Positions 49,380 through 59,000 are shown, numbered from the stretch's first letter. The stretch: DNA of 64,000 bases from Malachius bipustulatus (GCA_910589415.1 OU342634.1:24363144-24427143); one strand, 5' to 3'. A program made the numbers and translations. Notes: generated from the letters alone by a model not told the origin.

Positions 49380-49836
49380 ATGGAATTTGGACCCCTTTTA
49401 CCCAGCTTAATACTACAGGGTCCCGAGAAAAACTCTTCCCACGCTCGTAGGAATTTGGAAAGTATACCTGCATAAGGGCTTACCATTGAGGATTGTATCC
49501 TCTGCGTGGGTAATTCGCAAATTTTTCCCGCATCTTCCTGTCTTGACCCATTGGTCGCTTCGGTTCCTTTATTCTTCCCTTGGGTCGATAACGCTGTTAG
49601 TTTAAAGACTGAGTTGGTTGAGTTCTGGATGTAGTTGAATAAGGTACTATTTTATATTTTCTGTGCATTGATATTGCATGATGCACATTAGTAAACAGCT
49701 GACAAGCCTCAGCAAGTATCTTTAGGTTGCTCGATTCCTCCTGGATTGGGAGAATTTGATCTAGCACTACCCCCAATTGCTGCACAACCATGTTGTAGAG
49801 CTACCATGAATCTGTCATGTTCGTTAGCGTGTTTGT

Positions 49837-50350
49837 TGTTATTGCTCATCATTCAAATATAAATTGTTTGAATCTAACATAATAGTATAATTTATTACAT
49901 TTTTTGGGTTTGTTTTAAGGAAATAACGCCCTTATTCTCCTTAGTGCAATATGATATATTGCAATAATCTTATAGATCATGCTAATAATTAGGTGCACAC
50001 CTAAAGTAGGTATTCTAAAAAGAAGTTTGTCGGCAATAACGCACGTTATGCCTTTTGTTAATAATATTTTACTTTGAGATTTTTATTCCCGGCTTCGAGC
50101 AAAGTCCTGGGGTTTCAACCAAAAATAAAGCAAAAAATAAAAATAAAATTAGTAAACAGGAGAAAAGTTTCAAAAGAATGACGCACGTCATTTCTTCTTT
50201 GTATTTTCTATTTACTAGTATGTGTCATTGTCGATAAGGAAAACCACGCCCGTGTATATCCTCATTATTTTGAAGATGATCTGAGAAGCTATTATTATTC
50301 TAGGACTTCCCGCCATTAAAGACCTGATTACACCCTATGGTTAGGTACGT
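49837..50350 (-). repeat. Intron-like direct repeat A in DIRS gag
   Basis: A 514-bp unit nearly identical to 50765-51287. On the minus strand it begins GTACCTAACCATAGGGTGTA right after coding sequence ...RWNT and ends ATGATGAGCAATAACA right before coding sequence ...NEHDRF. A join from AAC AC to C AAT AAC keeps the frame, which supports removal as an intron, although the donor GTACCT is weak. Confidence 0.75.
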
Positions 50351-51193
50351 GTTCCAGCGCACTACAATTTCCTCATGAATTGGTTGCCCTGTTTCGTTAT
50401 TTTGATTTGGCCTTGCACCTAAGGCACTAAAATCGTATTCGGTGTTATTCTCCTGAACCTCATTCAGATCCTCAGTTAAACTTATTTCTGTAACCGTTCC
50501 AAAAAATATTGGTGGTAGAATCAATTATTTTCATTTATATATTCGAAAAGAAATAACGCCCGTTATTCTTTAACTAGAAATCAGATGATATTCTGAATAT
50601 TCTTATTATAATAAGCATCAATCAGATTAGATTCATAATAATTAATAGATAGTTTGCATTGCAGGACTGCAATTATTTGTCTTATATATGCCTACCGACT
50701 TGTTTAATTTCTTCATTCTTTTCAAGTGATAACGCTCGCTATCTCAGATTTTTATTAAGGTGACTGTTATTGCTCATCATTCAAATATAAATTGTTTGAA
50801 TCTAACATAATAATATAATTTATTACATTTTGTAGGTGCTTGTTTTTTGTTTTAAGGAAATAACGCACGTTATCCTCCTTAGTGCAATATGATATATTGC
50901 AATAATCTTATAGATCATGCTAATAATTAGGTGCACACCTAAAGTAGATACTCTAAAAAAGTTTGTCGGCAATAACGCACGTTATGCCTTTTGTTAATAA
51001 TATTTTACTTTGAGATTCTTATTCCCGGCTTCGAGCAAAGTCCTGGGGTTTGAACCAAAAGTAAAGCAAAAAATAAAAATAAAATTAGTAAACAGGAGAA
51101 AAGTTTCAAAAGAATGACGCACGTCATCTCTTCTTTGTATTTTCTATTTACTAGTATGTGTCATTGTCGATAAGGAAAAAACACGCCCGTGTA
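49921..51193. other. Cluster of ACGC-N-CGT palindromic motifs
   Basis: At least nine near-palindromes with core ACGC[A/C/T]CG[T/C]: AATAACGCACGTTAT (50035, 50859, 50971), ATGACGCACGTCAT (50178, 51114), ACGCCCGTGT (50246, 51183), AATAACGCCCGTTATT (50553) and GATAACGCTCGCTATC (50728); a decayed AATAACGCCCTTATT is at 49921. Several lie in the duplicated repeats, but two (50553, 50728) lie between them, so duplication alone does not explain the set. They could bind a dimeric regulator or form small hairpins. Confidence 0.7.
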
Positions 51194-51287
51194 TATCCTC
51201 ATTATTTTGAAGATGAGATCTGAGAAGCTATTATTATTCTAGGACTTCCCGCCATTAAAGACCTGATTGCACCCTATGTTAGGTACA
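50765..51287 (-). repeat. Intron-like direct repeat B in DIRS gag
   Basis: The second copy of the unit, with a canonical donor GTATGT immediately before the shared GTACCTAACATAGGG. It ends in GATGAGCAATAACA followed by GTCACCTTAAT, a phrase also present in the terminal repeats. The inferred intron 1 extends about 277 bases past it to the TTACAG acceptor. Confidence 0.75.
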
Positions 51288-51486
51288 TACCTGATATGTC
51301 AGAAGATGAGGAGCTGCTCGACTGAATATTTCTAAGCTGATCACTCATTTCCTTGAGTTGCTTTTTTTAATTTCTTTATTTCCATTTTTCTGTCTTGGTT
51401 GGTATGCTTCCTTTTGGGCATTTTCACTGTCACTTTAGCTTACACTAGTCACTAATATATGAGTCCGATGGTGGCGAGCACGAAAA

Positions 51487-51602
51487 ACGGAATGAATACG
51501 AGAGCGGCAGGATATCATGATAAGAGATAACAGTCACCTTAATTTTTTACTCTAAGTTCGTGCTGGCGAGTAGGTTTCACGGAAACTACAATGTAATTAT
51601 AT
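51487..51602. repeat. DIRS right inverted terminal repeat core
   Basis: Inverse of 46273-46388 (ACGGAATGAATACGAGAGCG ... GTAATTATAT). The outer extension to 51624 (CAAGGACAAGCGAAGGAAAATT) is specific to this end and is repeated, inverted, in the internal complementary region. Gag transcription would start near here. Confidence 0.85.
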
Positions 51603-52315
51603 CAAGGACAAGCGAAGGAAAATTCATAAAATAACTTTCGAAGACCAAAATCAAAATTCCAAACTCAGAGTGAAATAATTTCGCGACGCATCGTATTTCA
51701 CTTTTGAATTTCGAACTCATACATCATTTCTGTTGCTTTTTCTCGAATTATATTAGGTGGCGTATTATTCGAGATATTATTTTCTTCGAAGAACTATTAT
51801 GTTTATAATAATAATTTTAAGATCAATTTTTATAATGCAATAATTGGTATTGCTATTAGAATTGTGGATTTCACGAGTGCAGTCCACTCCGTGTTTACTA
51901 CGAGTTTCTCGATCGTTTTTGGTGAAGTAATAGTACATATTTTTTTATGGTGAATGCATCATCAAGTAGCTAAAATCTCTGTGCTACATACAGTGTCGTC
52001 TGTTACACCGCACCTAGGTGCAATTCATCAAAATCATCAAATATCCTTTTCTAATAACACAATATTTTGTTATTACTTTAATTTTTTAACTGATAAGCGA
52101 TAAGTGATAAAACAATCATAAAACGGGCACTCGGTCGCCCGTCAGATAGGCAACCAATAATATACAAATGACCTACCTCCGGTTGCAACTACTCAAGAAG
52201 AGGCAAATCCTCATCCAAAATTGACAATCAAACAGGAGCTGCTTTTGACTACAAGAGCAGCAATAATACTAATGATAACAACTGTAACATTCCCCAAATA
52301 GTCAGCGCTACCACA

Positions 52316-53608
52316 ATGTCTGTAATTACTCCGAACACAACGCCAACAGTTACGTCGTATGTAGCAGCCGCCAAGGCTACACCAAAACGAGTATATCCCA
52401 AAAAAGACCAAGCCATTCTATTTCATTCAGTGGATGACCTCAAGCTTTTTGACTACGTTAAGGCTGTTGGCAACATTGTAGGCCCCAAAAACATCTGCTA
52501 CGCCTCCAGAATATCCAATAACAGAGTGTGCATCTACCTAGGCAACGTTGAGGTGGTGGACAACTTAATTTCAAAAAACCCAATTATCCGCGTAAGAGAC
52601 CTGGACCTCCCGGTAAGAAGACTAATTACTCCAGCTAAACGAGTCATCATTTCCAACATAGCCCCGGGAATAACTGATGAAATTATCGAAATCGCTTTAA
52701 AAAAGACAGGACTGCAACTGGCCTCTCCAGTCTCACCTCTGCGAGCAGGTTTTCCCGAAGAAGAATACAACCATATCCTCTCATTTCGACGACAAGTCTA
52801 CGTTATTCCACCCACAGACGACTTCCAAATCCAGACCTCGCTATTGATACCGTATGAGAATAACCAGTATCGCATATTCCTATCAACCGATAAAATGGAA
52901 TGCTTTATATGCAAACAGAGCGGACACATCGCCTCCAAATGCCCCGATGCCAATATCCCAGGCACAGCACTACCACAACCACCTCACGAGATCTCAAACA
53001 CAGAAAATCCCCCCGTAGCAGAATCGCCCCTCCCTGCCACTAGACAAAAGAGACCCTGTCCTACATCGCTTGAGTCTGGTGACCCCACTTCTCCCCTTAG
53101 TGATGCCTTACATACGAATCCCCTGGAAACAATATCGACAACCTCTGCCAAAATGCCCCCACCAAACAACTCTACAGTAAAATCGATCTTGAAACCCAGC
53201 AAAAAGAAGCCGAGAACAGAAGACACAGAAGAATCCTCAGGGTCAAAGAAAGAATTATCAGAATCCAATAGAGAAACTATCCTAAAAGTCTATAAAAAAT
53301 CCCCAGAAACATTCACACTCCCAGCAGAAAACCTCATAGCCTTTATCGAGAACTCTTTTGGAAGTGCCAACCCAGTGGAGGAAGCACTGCGCTTTACCAC
53401 TAATGTGAAGGCCCTGCTTTCCGACATGCACACGATATACCCTTACCTTACCGACAGATCTCTAAAAAACAGGTTCACCAGGCTCACTAAAAAGATCAAG
53501 CGAGATCTCCATATAGAAAGCGCAGAAATCTCCAGTCTAGCGTCGCAGTCTTCACTGGATCCCTGTGATGATCTCCCTTCCGATAGCTCTCAGATATCCA
53601 GCTATTAA
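52316..53608 (+). CDS. LINE ORF1, Gag-like RNA-binding protein
   Basis: 430 codons, ATG start in the context CACAATGTC. Residues 1-190 form the RNA-binding part (SYVAAAKATPKRVYPKKDQA near the start, then a fold with ISNNRVCIYLGN). A single CCHC zinc knuckle, CFICKQSGHIASKC, is at about residues 196-209. A proline/serine-rich linker and a basic segment (KSILKPSKKKPR) follow, then a C-terminal helical part with NRFTRLTKKIKRDL. One knuckle after an RRM-like part is common in I- and Jockey-type ORF1. It would package the element RNA. The frame is intact, while ORF2 is broken once near its end. Confidence 0.85.
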   Translation: MSVITPNTTPTVTSYVAAAKATPKRVYPKKDQAILFHSVDDLKLFDYVKAVGNIVGPKNICYASRISNNRVCIYLGNVEVVDNLISKNPIIRVRDLDLPVRRLITPAKRVIISNIAPGITDEIIEIALKKTGLQLASPVSPLRAGFPEEEYNHILSFRRQVYVIPPTDDFQIQTSLLIPYENNQYRIFLSTDKMECFICKQSGHIASKCPDANIPGTALPQPPHEISNTENPPVAESPLPATRQKRPCPTSLESGDPTSPLSDALHTNPLETISTTSAKMPPPNNSTVKSILKPSKKKPRTEDTEESSGSKKELSESNRETILKVYKKSPETFTLPAENLIAFIENSFGSANPVEEALRFTTNVKALLSDMHTIYPYLTDRSLKNRFTRLTKKIKRDLHIESAEISSLASQSSLDPCDDLPSDSSQISSY

Positions 53609-53656
53609 TTGGCTCTATAATTCCGACCCTCGCTACTTCATTCTTTCTATAAATAA

Positions 53657-56302
53657 CTTTTCACACTTCTACAGTGGAACTGCGATGGGTTTTTCCCACG
53701 CCTCGAACGCATACAACAGCTATTAGTAGACACCAAGGCCGACCTCCTTTGCCTACAGGAAACGAACTTTAAGGAAAACCACAGAGGAAATCTGAAGGGA
53801 TTCGAGGGATATCACAACATCGGAACCACAGGCCTGAGAGCCAGTGGCGGAACATCCATATTTGCCTCCAGCGACCTGTACTCCACATCGCTACCTCTAA
53901 TCACCTCCTTAGAAGCCATAGCCATAACGATCTGGTGTCCCAAAAAACTCACCGTTTGCAGCATATACATTCCACCCAATTACAACCTTTCTCAGACTGA
54001 ACTACTTTCGGTTATAAGTCAACTACCCTTACCCTTTCTTCTAGTTGGAGACTTCAACGCACACAACAAATTATGGGGCTCGGAGAGGACATTTGGCAGA
54101 GGGAAAACAATCGAGACTGTTCTAAATAACTCCAACATCTGCCTATTAAACGATGGCTCCAGCACACACTTTAATATATCATCAGGGACATTCTCATCAA
54201 TTGATCTCAGTCTCTGCGACCCCAGACTTCTAACAACTCTTACATGGAACACATTAGATAGTCTCCACGATAGCAATCATTTCCCAATTCTAATATCCAA
54301 TAAGGTAGACAAAGCACCCGATCTAGTAACGAAATGGAGGTTAAACCAAGCAAATTGGGTAAATTTTGGCTCCCATGTTGAAACACTGCTCAGTCAACAA
54401 GACTATCAAGAAGACATCGATGAGGCCTTACACAACTTCAACGAGTCCATAATCACAGCTGCGGAAATACACATTGGCAAATGCTCTATATCATCCAAGC
54501 GCAAAGCTACACCCTGGTGGAACGCCGACTGCGAAAATGCCATCAGAGAATGCAAATCTGCCTTAAATAGGTACCGCAGAATCAGAAATCAAACGACATT
54601 AATCCTGTTCAAACAGCTCAGAGCCAGAGCCAGAAGAATAGTAAGGCAAAGCAAACGAGACTCATGGAGTAAATATGTATCCTCAATAACGTGTGATACC
54701 CCATCTAAACAAGTTTGGGTGAAGATTAGACAGATGCAAGGAAAAACCACATTTAACAAAATTCCGGCTATAACAAACCAAGGAGACCTTATCAATGACA
54801 GCCAACAAATTGCCGAACTGCTAGCCTCACACCTTCAAGAGAAAACAAAAAACAGAAGACTCGGTCTCGTACAATCCACTAGCTCAAACATCCCCCCTAC
54901 ACCACCAACCGAACTCAATAACCAAGACCTAAACTCGCTAAATATTCCCTTCTCGATCCAGGAATTGACAACGGCTCTTGCCTCCTGCAAAAACTCAGCT
55001 GCGGGCCCGGATAATATCCCCTTCCTCTTTGTAAAGAACCTTTCATCCCCTTGCCTTATCAAAATGTTGGAATTGTATAATAAAATTTGGACCACAAACA
55101 AATTCCCCCTACTTTGGCAAGAATCACTGATATTCCCTGTCAAAAAACCAGATAAACCACCAAATGACCTTAACTCATACAGGCCAATATCGCTTACATG
55201 TACACTATGCAAATTATTAGAAAAGATGGTCAATAAAAGATTATTGTGGTACCTCGAGAAAAATGGAATTTTCGCTGAAACTCAATTCGGGTTTCGACCG
55301 CAACGCAGCACGATTGACAACCTCACTGTTCTGCAAATGGACATAGCTAATGCTTTTTCAAGGAACCAAGACGTTATAGCAGCTATCCTCGACATCGAGG
55401 GTGCCTTTGATTCTCTACCCCCATCCACCATCATGGAAAAACTAACAGAACTTAAGTTGTCTGGCAACATTCTTTCCTTCATTGAAAATTTCTTAAGAAA
55501 CAGATGTTATAGAGTGAGAGCTAACGGCAAAACTTCATCAAAATTTACTCAAGAGAATGGTGTTCCACAAGGCTCCATCTTGAGCCCCACGCTGTTCAAC
55601 TTAGCCATAAACGACATCTGCGCAAATATTAAGCGCCCAGTAAAATATACACTGTACGCCGACGACCTTGTCATTTACTGTCATGGCAAAACCACATCCG
55701 CCACAACCAACCTAATTCAAGCAGCCATAAACCAACTTAGCCTCTGGTCATCAAAAACTGGCCTCCATTTCTCCACAACAAAATCCAAGATCTTAAAGTT
55801 TAGCAAATCCTATGATACATCAACCCCTAAAGTGACCCTTAACGGGAAAACCCTCTCCTCAGTAAATCAGCACAAAATCCTTGGACTAACTTTCGACAAA
55901 AGACTGAATTGGAAGCAGCACATTACTGACGTCAAAACCAACTGCCTGAAAAAACTCAGCATACTGAAGATCTTAGCCCACAGCCAATGGGGAGCCGATG
56001 AAAACATCCTGCTGAGAGTGTATCGCGCACTTATTCGGTCCAGAATAGACTACGGCAGTGTCATATACATATCTGCCTCAAAATCCACCCTGAAAAACCT
56101 GGACTCAATACACAACACTGCACTCAGAATCTGCCTCGGGCCTCTCAGATCAAGTCCCAATGAAAGTGTTTATTGTGAAGCCAACGAACCTCCCCTTCGG
56201 CTGAGGCGCCAACACCTTTCTTTTGAGCTACTTCTCCAGGATATCAGCCAACCCCCAAAACCCAGTATACTTACTCATGACAGCCATGCTACCACCACCT
56301 AA
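53657..56302 (+). CDS. LINE ORF2, endonuclease and reverse transcriptase part
   Basis: About 881 codons open without a stop, in the same frame as ORF1 and separated from it by three TAA codons. The APE-type endonuclease begins at once (LQWNCDGFF), with QETNF at about residue 34, VGDFNAHN at about 130 and DSNHFPI at about 205. The last is usually S-D-H; here Asp is replaced by Asn. RT motifs follow: FGFRPQRSTIDN, GVPQGSILSPTLFN and LYADDLVIY at about 666-673. There is no ATG, GTG or TTG codon in the first 354 codons, so the start given is the first codon after the last TAA. The frame ends at TAA 56300-56302, where a shift enters the RNase H frame. Confidence 0.85.
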   Translation, partial: LFTLLQWNCDGFFPRLERIQQLLVDTKADLLCLQETNFKENHRGNLKGFEGYHNIGTTGLRASGGTSIFASSDLYSTSLPLITSLEAIAITIWCPKKLTVCSIYIPPNYNLSQTELLSVISQLPLPFLLVGDFNAHNKLWGSERTFGRGKTIETVLNNSNICLLNDGSSTHFNISSGTFSSIDLSLCDPRLLTTLTWNTLDSLHDSNHFPILISNKVDKAPDLVTKWRLNQANWVNFGSHVETLLSQQDYQEDIDEALHNFNESIITAAEIHIGKCSISSKRKATPWWNADCENAIRECKSALNRYRRIRNQTTLILFKQLRARARRIVRQSKRDSWSKYVSSITCDTPSKQVWVKIRQMQGKTTFNKIPAITNQGDLINDSQQIAELLASHLQEKTKNRRLGLVQSTSSNIPPTPPTELNNQDLNSLNIPFSIQELTTALASCKNSAAGPDNIPFLFVKNLSSPCLIKMLELYNKIWTTNKFPLLWQESLIFPVKKPDKPPNDLNSYRPISLTCTLCKLLEKMVNKRLLWYLEKNGIFAETQFGFRPQRSTIDNLTVLQMDIANAFSRNQDVIAAILDIEGAFDSLPPSTIMEKLTELKLSGNILSFIENFLRNRCYRVRANGKTSSKFTQENGVPQGSILSPTLFNLAINDICANIKRPVKYTLYADDLVIYCHGKTTSATTNLIQAAINQLSLWSSKTGLHFSTTKSKILKFSKSYDTSTPKVTLNGKTLSSVNQHKILGLTFDKRLNWKQHITDVKTNCLKKLSILKILAHSQWGADENILLRVYRALIRSRIDYGSVIYISASKSTLKNLDSIHNTALRICLGPLRSSPNESVYCEANEPPLRLRRQHLSFELLLQDISQPPKPSILTHDSHATTT

Positions 56303-57335
56303 CCCACCCCCAAGAGTCCTATCAATAACACAAATTCTTCAACCACTCCTTACCAACCTCCTGCATCCTGACCTCCTATCCACAAAGCCAATCATGACAC
56401 CCTTATTTCCTCCCTGGAAAAAACATCTCCCAAATTTCAACACATCTCTCTCTAACTATCCTAAACACGACACTCCGAAGGAACTTCTCAGAAAAGCATT
56501 CCAAGAAATCATCCAAACTTCAAACTTCGATGAAATCATCTACACCGATGCGTCAAAAAGTGAAAATGGCACAGGATGTTCAGCGGTAACCCTCAACAGT
56601 ACACTCTCCACCAAAACCTTACCATGCTTTGCAAGTGTGTATACAGGCGAACTCTATGGAATCCTCCAAGCCATTAAATCTATAAACACCGAACGTCATC
56701 ACGTAGCCATTTGTACAGATTCTCTCTCCTCCATCAAATCCATCAACCAACTATACACCCAGCATCCACTAATTCAAGAAATACATGACTCACACGAAAG
56801 ACTAGCCTCCCAGGGAATAAGCCTGACACTGCTATGGGTTCCATCACATGTAGGTATACCAGGAAATGAAAAGGCCGACAATGTAGCCAAAGAAGCCTCG
56901 TCTTCATCCACAATCTCTACACAAGTCCAAATCCACACAGACTTGAAAGCCTACAGCAAAAAAGCCACCAGAACCGCCTGGCAGAACCACTGGGACAGAG
57001 TCTCCTCAAGGCTGCATGAAATCCAACCATCTCTCAAGCGATTTGAACTCCCATCAACAATGTCAAGAAGGAACAAAATGGTAATTCGGCGACTCCGAAT
57101 AGGTCACACCCGTCTAACCCATGGATATCTGTTTACCTCTGGAAATCCACCGCAATGCGAGCACTGTGATAGCATACTCACGGTCAAACACATACTCACA
57201 GACTGTTTAACCCTCTCAAGCAACCGACAAAATCATGGTATTATTGGAAACCCAAAGGAAATTCTCAATTCCCCCGATCAGCTGGCACATTTGATCAACT
57301 ACCTACAAGAAATTAATGTATTTCAAAAGATATAA
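56223..57335 (+). CDS. LINE ORF2 continuation, RNase H and C-terminal zinc motif
   Basis: A frame one base off from the RT frame and overlapping it by 80 bases. RNase H residues are all present: D in IIYTDASKSENG (about residue 109), E in TGELYGILQ (143), D in ICTDSLSSI (166) and D in NEKADNVAK (219). A CEHC ... HILTDC zinc-like motif near residue 312 closes the protein, as in other LINE ORF2 products. The shift can be placed in the CCCCC run at about 56250. It belongs to one ORF2 with the RT; a single extra base, real or a sequencing slip, explains the split. Confidence 0.85.
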   Translation: MSYFSRISANPQNPVYLLMTAMLPPPNPPPRVLSITQILQPLLTNLLHPDLLSTKPIMTPLFPPWKKHLPNFNTSLSNYPKHDTPKELLRKAFQEIIQTSNFDEIIYTDASKSENGTGCSAVTLNSTLSTKTLPCFASVYTGELYGILQAIKSINTERHHVAICTDSLSSIKSINQLYTQHPLIQEIHDSHERLASQGISLTLLWVPSHVGIPGNEKADNVAKEASSSSTISTQVQIHTDLKAYSKKATRTAWQNHWDRVSSRLHEIQPSLKRFELPSTMSRRNKMVIRRLRIGHTRLTHGYLFTSGNPPQCEHCDSILTVKHILTDCLTLSSNRQNHGIIGNPKEILNSPDQLAHLINYLQEINVFQKI

Positions 57336-57443
57336 TGTTTCAATAATATAATCAACACACATGATGTACAATAATGTAAATACCGTGACCGAACAATAAC
57401 TGTATCTGTGTCAATGACCATAGTTGTCGAGACACGTTAAATT

Positions 57444-57474
<31 letters not shown>

Positions 57475-57627
57475 AATTGGTATTGTAAAATTAAAGAAAC
57501 AGTTAAACATAAACAAATGTGAACGTTTGGTTATCTTGATTAGCTGTCACTACTGTCTATCGACTAGATATTGGCATTTTTCCAAAGCATCAGCTTTCAC
57601 ATCGCAACTGTTGACAAGTGTTTGGTC

Positions 57628-57973
57628 TGTTACTAGTTGAAAAATCAAAATTATCCTAAAATGTCTGTGACTTTTATAGTTTTATAACATTTTATTAAAT
57701 ATAAAATTTCCGTTTAGGGACTCTACAATAACGCAAGCGGAACATTGACAGAAAACACTATGGTTTTAATCTGACATACGTAAGACAGCATAAGTAAAGT
57801 TAAACGATTGACATTAAAACGATGGACGAATGTAATCATACAGAGATTCTACCAGGTTCGGGTTGAGAACATAAATTTTTTGATATCAAAGTACATTGCC
57901 GGTATAAATGCTATAAAAATATGAAAGTCACAGGCATTTTAGGATAATTTTGATTTTTCAACTAAGTAGTAAC
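57628..57973. repeat. Foldback repeat, about 0.35 kb
   Basis: TGTTACTAGTTGAAAAATCA continuing AAATTATCCTAAAATG at the left is matched at the right by CATTTTAGGATAATTTTGAT then TTTTTCAACTAAGTAGTAACA. The arms are about 55 bp; the centre is unpaired. The termini are not of the CAGGGTG type. Confidence 0.7.
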
Positions 57974-58199
57974 AACCGAGCTATACTTGTGCATAATACT
58001 AAAATGAACAAATATCAGAAGGGCTTTTAGAAGGGACAAAAGAAGAATTTCAGAAGAGTCCAGAGCAAGCTGAAAATTTATTGGGGGATGAATCGAAGAT
58101 GAAATTTTCCAATTTTTCGACAACCAAACCTTGAGCGTTTTCCTCTTTTACATAGAGAGTGAACATTTCTTTCTCATTTGCATAAACAAAAAAATCGTC

Positions 58200-59000
58200 A
58201 ATCTTTTAAAGATATTCGGGAGAAAAAATGTTTCTCCAACAATCACTTGAACAATCACACTTTTTTATTTATGCAAATGTCATCATATCGTAAGACACAT
58301 CGTTTTGCATGGATTTTCCCACTATACATATTCATATCGCTATATTTTCAAAAATAAGCTGGTAAAATAATTTAAGGAAACTAACTCACTCCCCAAAATC
58401 TAGATCACCGCAGAATGTGTTGGCCGTTAAAAACTTGGGAAATTTCATCTTTCTGGTCTTCTATCTGGGTAATTCTATGGCATTCTAACACTAGGGAATT
58501 TCAACTCATTCGGAAGTTCTTAGAATGTGGTTTTTCAACGCGGCGTTGTAATTTTCGCGTTGACTCCCTCGACTCCAGGGGGAAAAAATTATTATTGATA
58601 CGAAAAATTTGTTGCATAACGATTTATGGAAAAATTATAGTGTTCCAAAACTTTTGTTTGAATTTTTTCACGAAATCAGACGCTCTGAGTTATTCAGGGG
58701 AAAAATAGTTTTTTCCACAACTTTTTTTTTTAAACTGTCCCCTTTTTTATTTACGCAGAAGACATCTCTAAAAAACTATTCATTACCTTAGGTAGGTGTA
58801 TCGCTATTTTGAAAATAAGCAGAGAAAACTTGCTTAAAAAAATAGCTTACCCCCCAAAATCAAGACAGCGGAAATCGCGTGGTTGGAAGTCCAGTACTTC
58901 TTCTTTTATGAAACTTCTTCTTTTATGGTCCTCTAACTACGACTAAAATTTCAGCGGGTTCCGGAAAATTCCGTTCTCTAAACGGAACTTCTATCAAAAG
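58200..59000. repeat. Diverged tandem duplication, period about 480 bp
   Basis: Matched words in order: CTTTTTTATTTATGCA / CTTTTTTATTTACGCAGAAG, TATCGCTATATTTTCAAAAATAAGC / TATCGCTATTTTGAAAATAAGC, CTCACTCCCCAAAATC / TTACCCCCCAAAATCAAG, CTGGTCTTCTA / ATGGTCCTCTA, and a CTTCTTTTATG unit repeated again in the second copy. The 97-codon plus frame here has no recognisable domain. Confidence 0.6.

Larger units (their letters stand above)
49597..51421 (-). pseudogene. DIRS gag, apparently three exons with two intron-like repeats
   Basis: Minus strand. Exon 1 (51421-51288) starts MPKRKHTNQDRKMEIKKL, a basic coiled-coil-like start, then after a one-base slip in an A-run reads LKEMSDQLRNIQ and a seven-serine run, ending ATATCAG at donor GTATGT. 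Exon 2 starts after TTACAG (50488) and continues in phase: EISLTEDLNEVQENN, then SALGARPNQNNETGQPIHEE and IVVRWNT, typical of DIRS gag. Exon 3 (from about 49848) reads NEHDRFMVALQHGCAAIG, then after a G-run slip VVLDQILPIQEESSNLKILA and HHAISMHRKYKIVP. Exon joins are inferred from phase and homology-like flow. Confidence 0.65.
46207..51624 (-). mobile_element. DIRS-type tyrosine-recombinase retrotransposon
   Basis: A 5.4-kb element read on the minus strand in the order gag, RT, RNase H, tyrosine recombinase. Terminal inverted repeats share a 116-nt core (46273-46388 and 51487-51602) with different outer extensions. An internal complementary region lies just beyond the recombinase stop. The GAAAATT at both extremes (46207-46213 and 51618-51624) is the overlap that joins the two ends in the internal complementary region, as in the circular-junction model of DIRS replication. 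Coding regions carry several single-base frame breaks, mostly in homopolymers, and at least one nonsense codon, so this copy is probably inactive as written. Confidence 0.9.
51853..57471 (+). mobile_element. Full-length LINE with RNase H (I/Jockey-type superfamily)
   Basis: A 5.6-kb non-LTR retrotransposon flanked by the 14-bp direct duplication AATAATTGGTATTG (51839-51852 and 57472-57485; the first As are ambiguous with the tail). Order: 463-bp 5' leader, ORF1 with a zinc knuckle, ORF2 with endonuclease, RT and RNase H, short 3' region, then a 25-base A-rich tail. The leader holds CGAGTGCAGTCCACTCCGTG, near the start where such elements keep an internal promoter. The intact duplication and long open frames point to a recent insertion. 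Confidence 0.9.

Noticed and set aside
49837..51287. LTRs of an LTR retrotransposon
   Set aside because: The direct repeats lie inside the DIRS gag region, lack TG...CA ends, and the element ends are inverted repeats.
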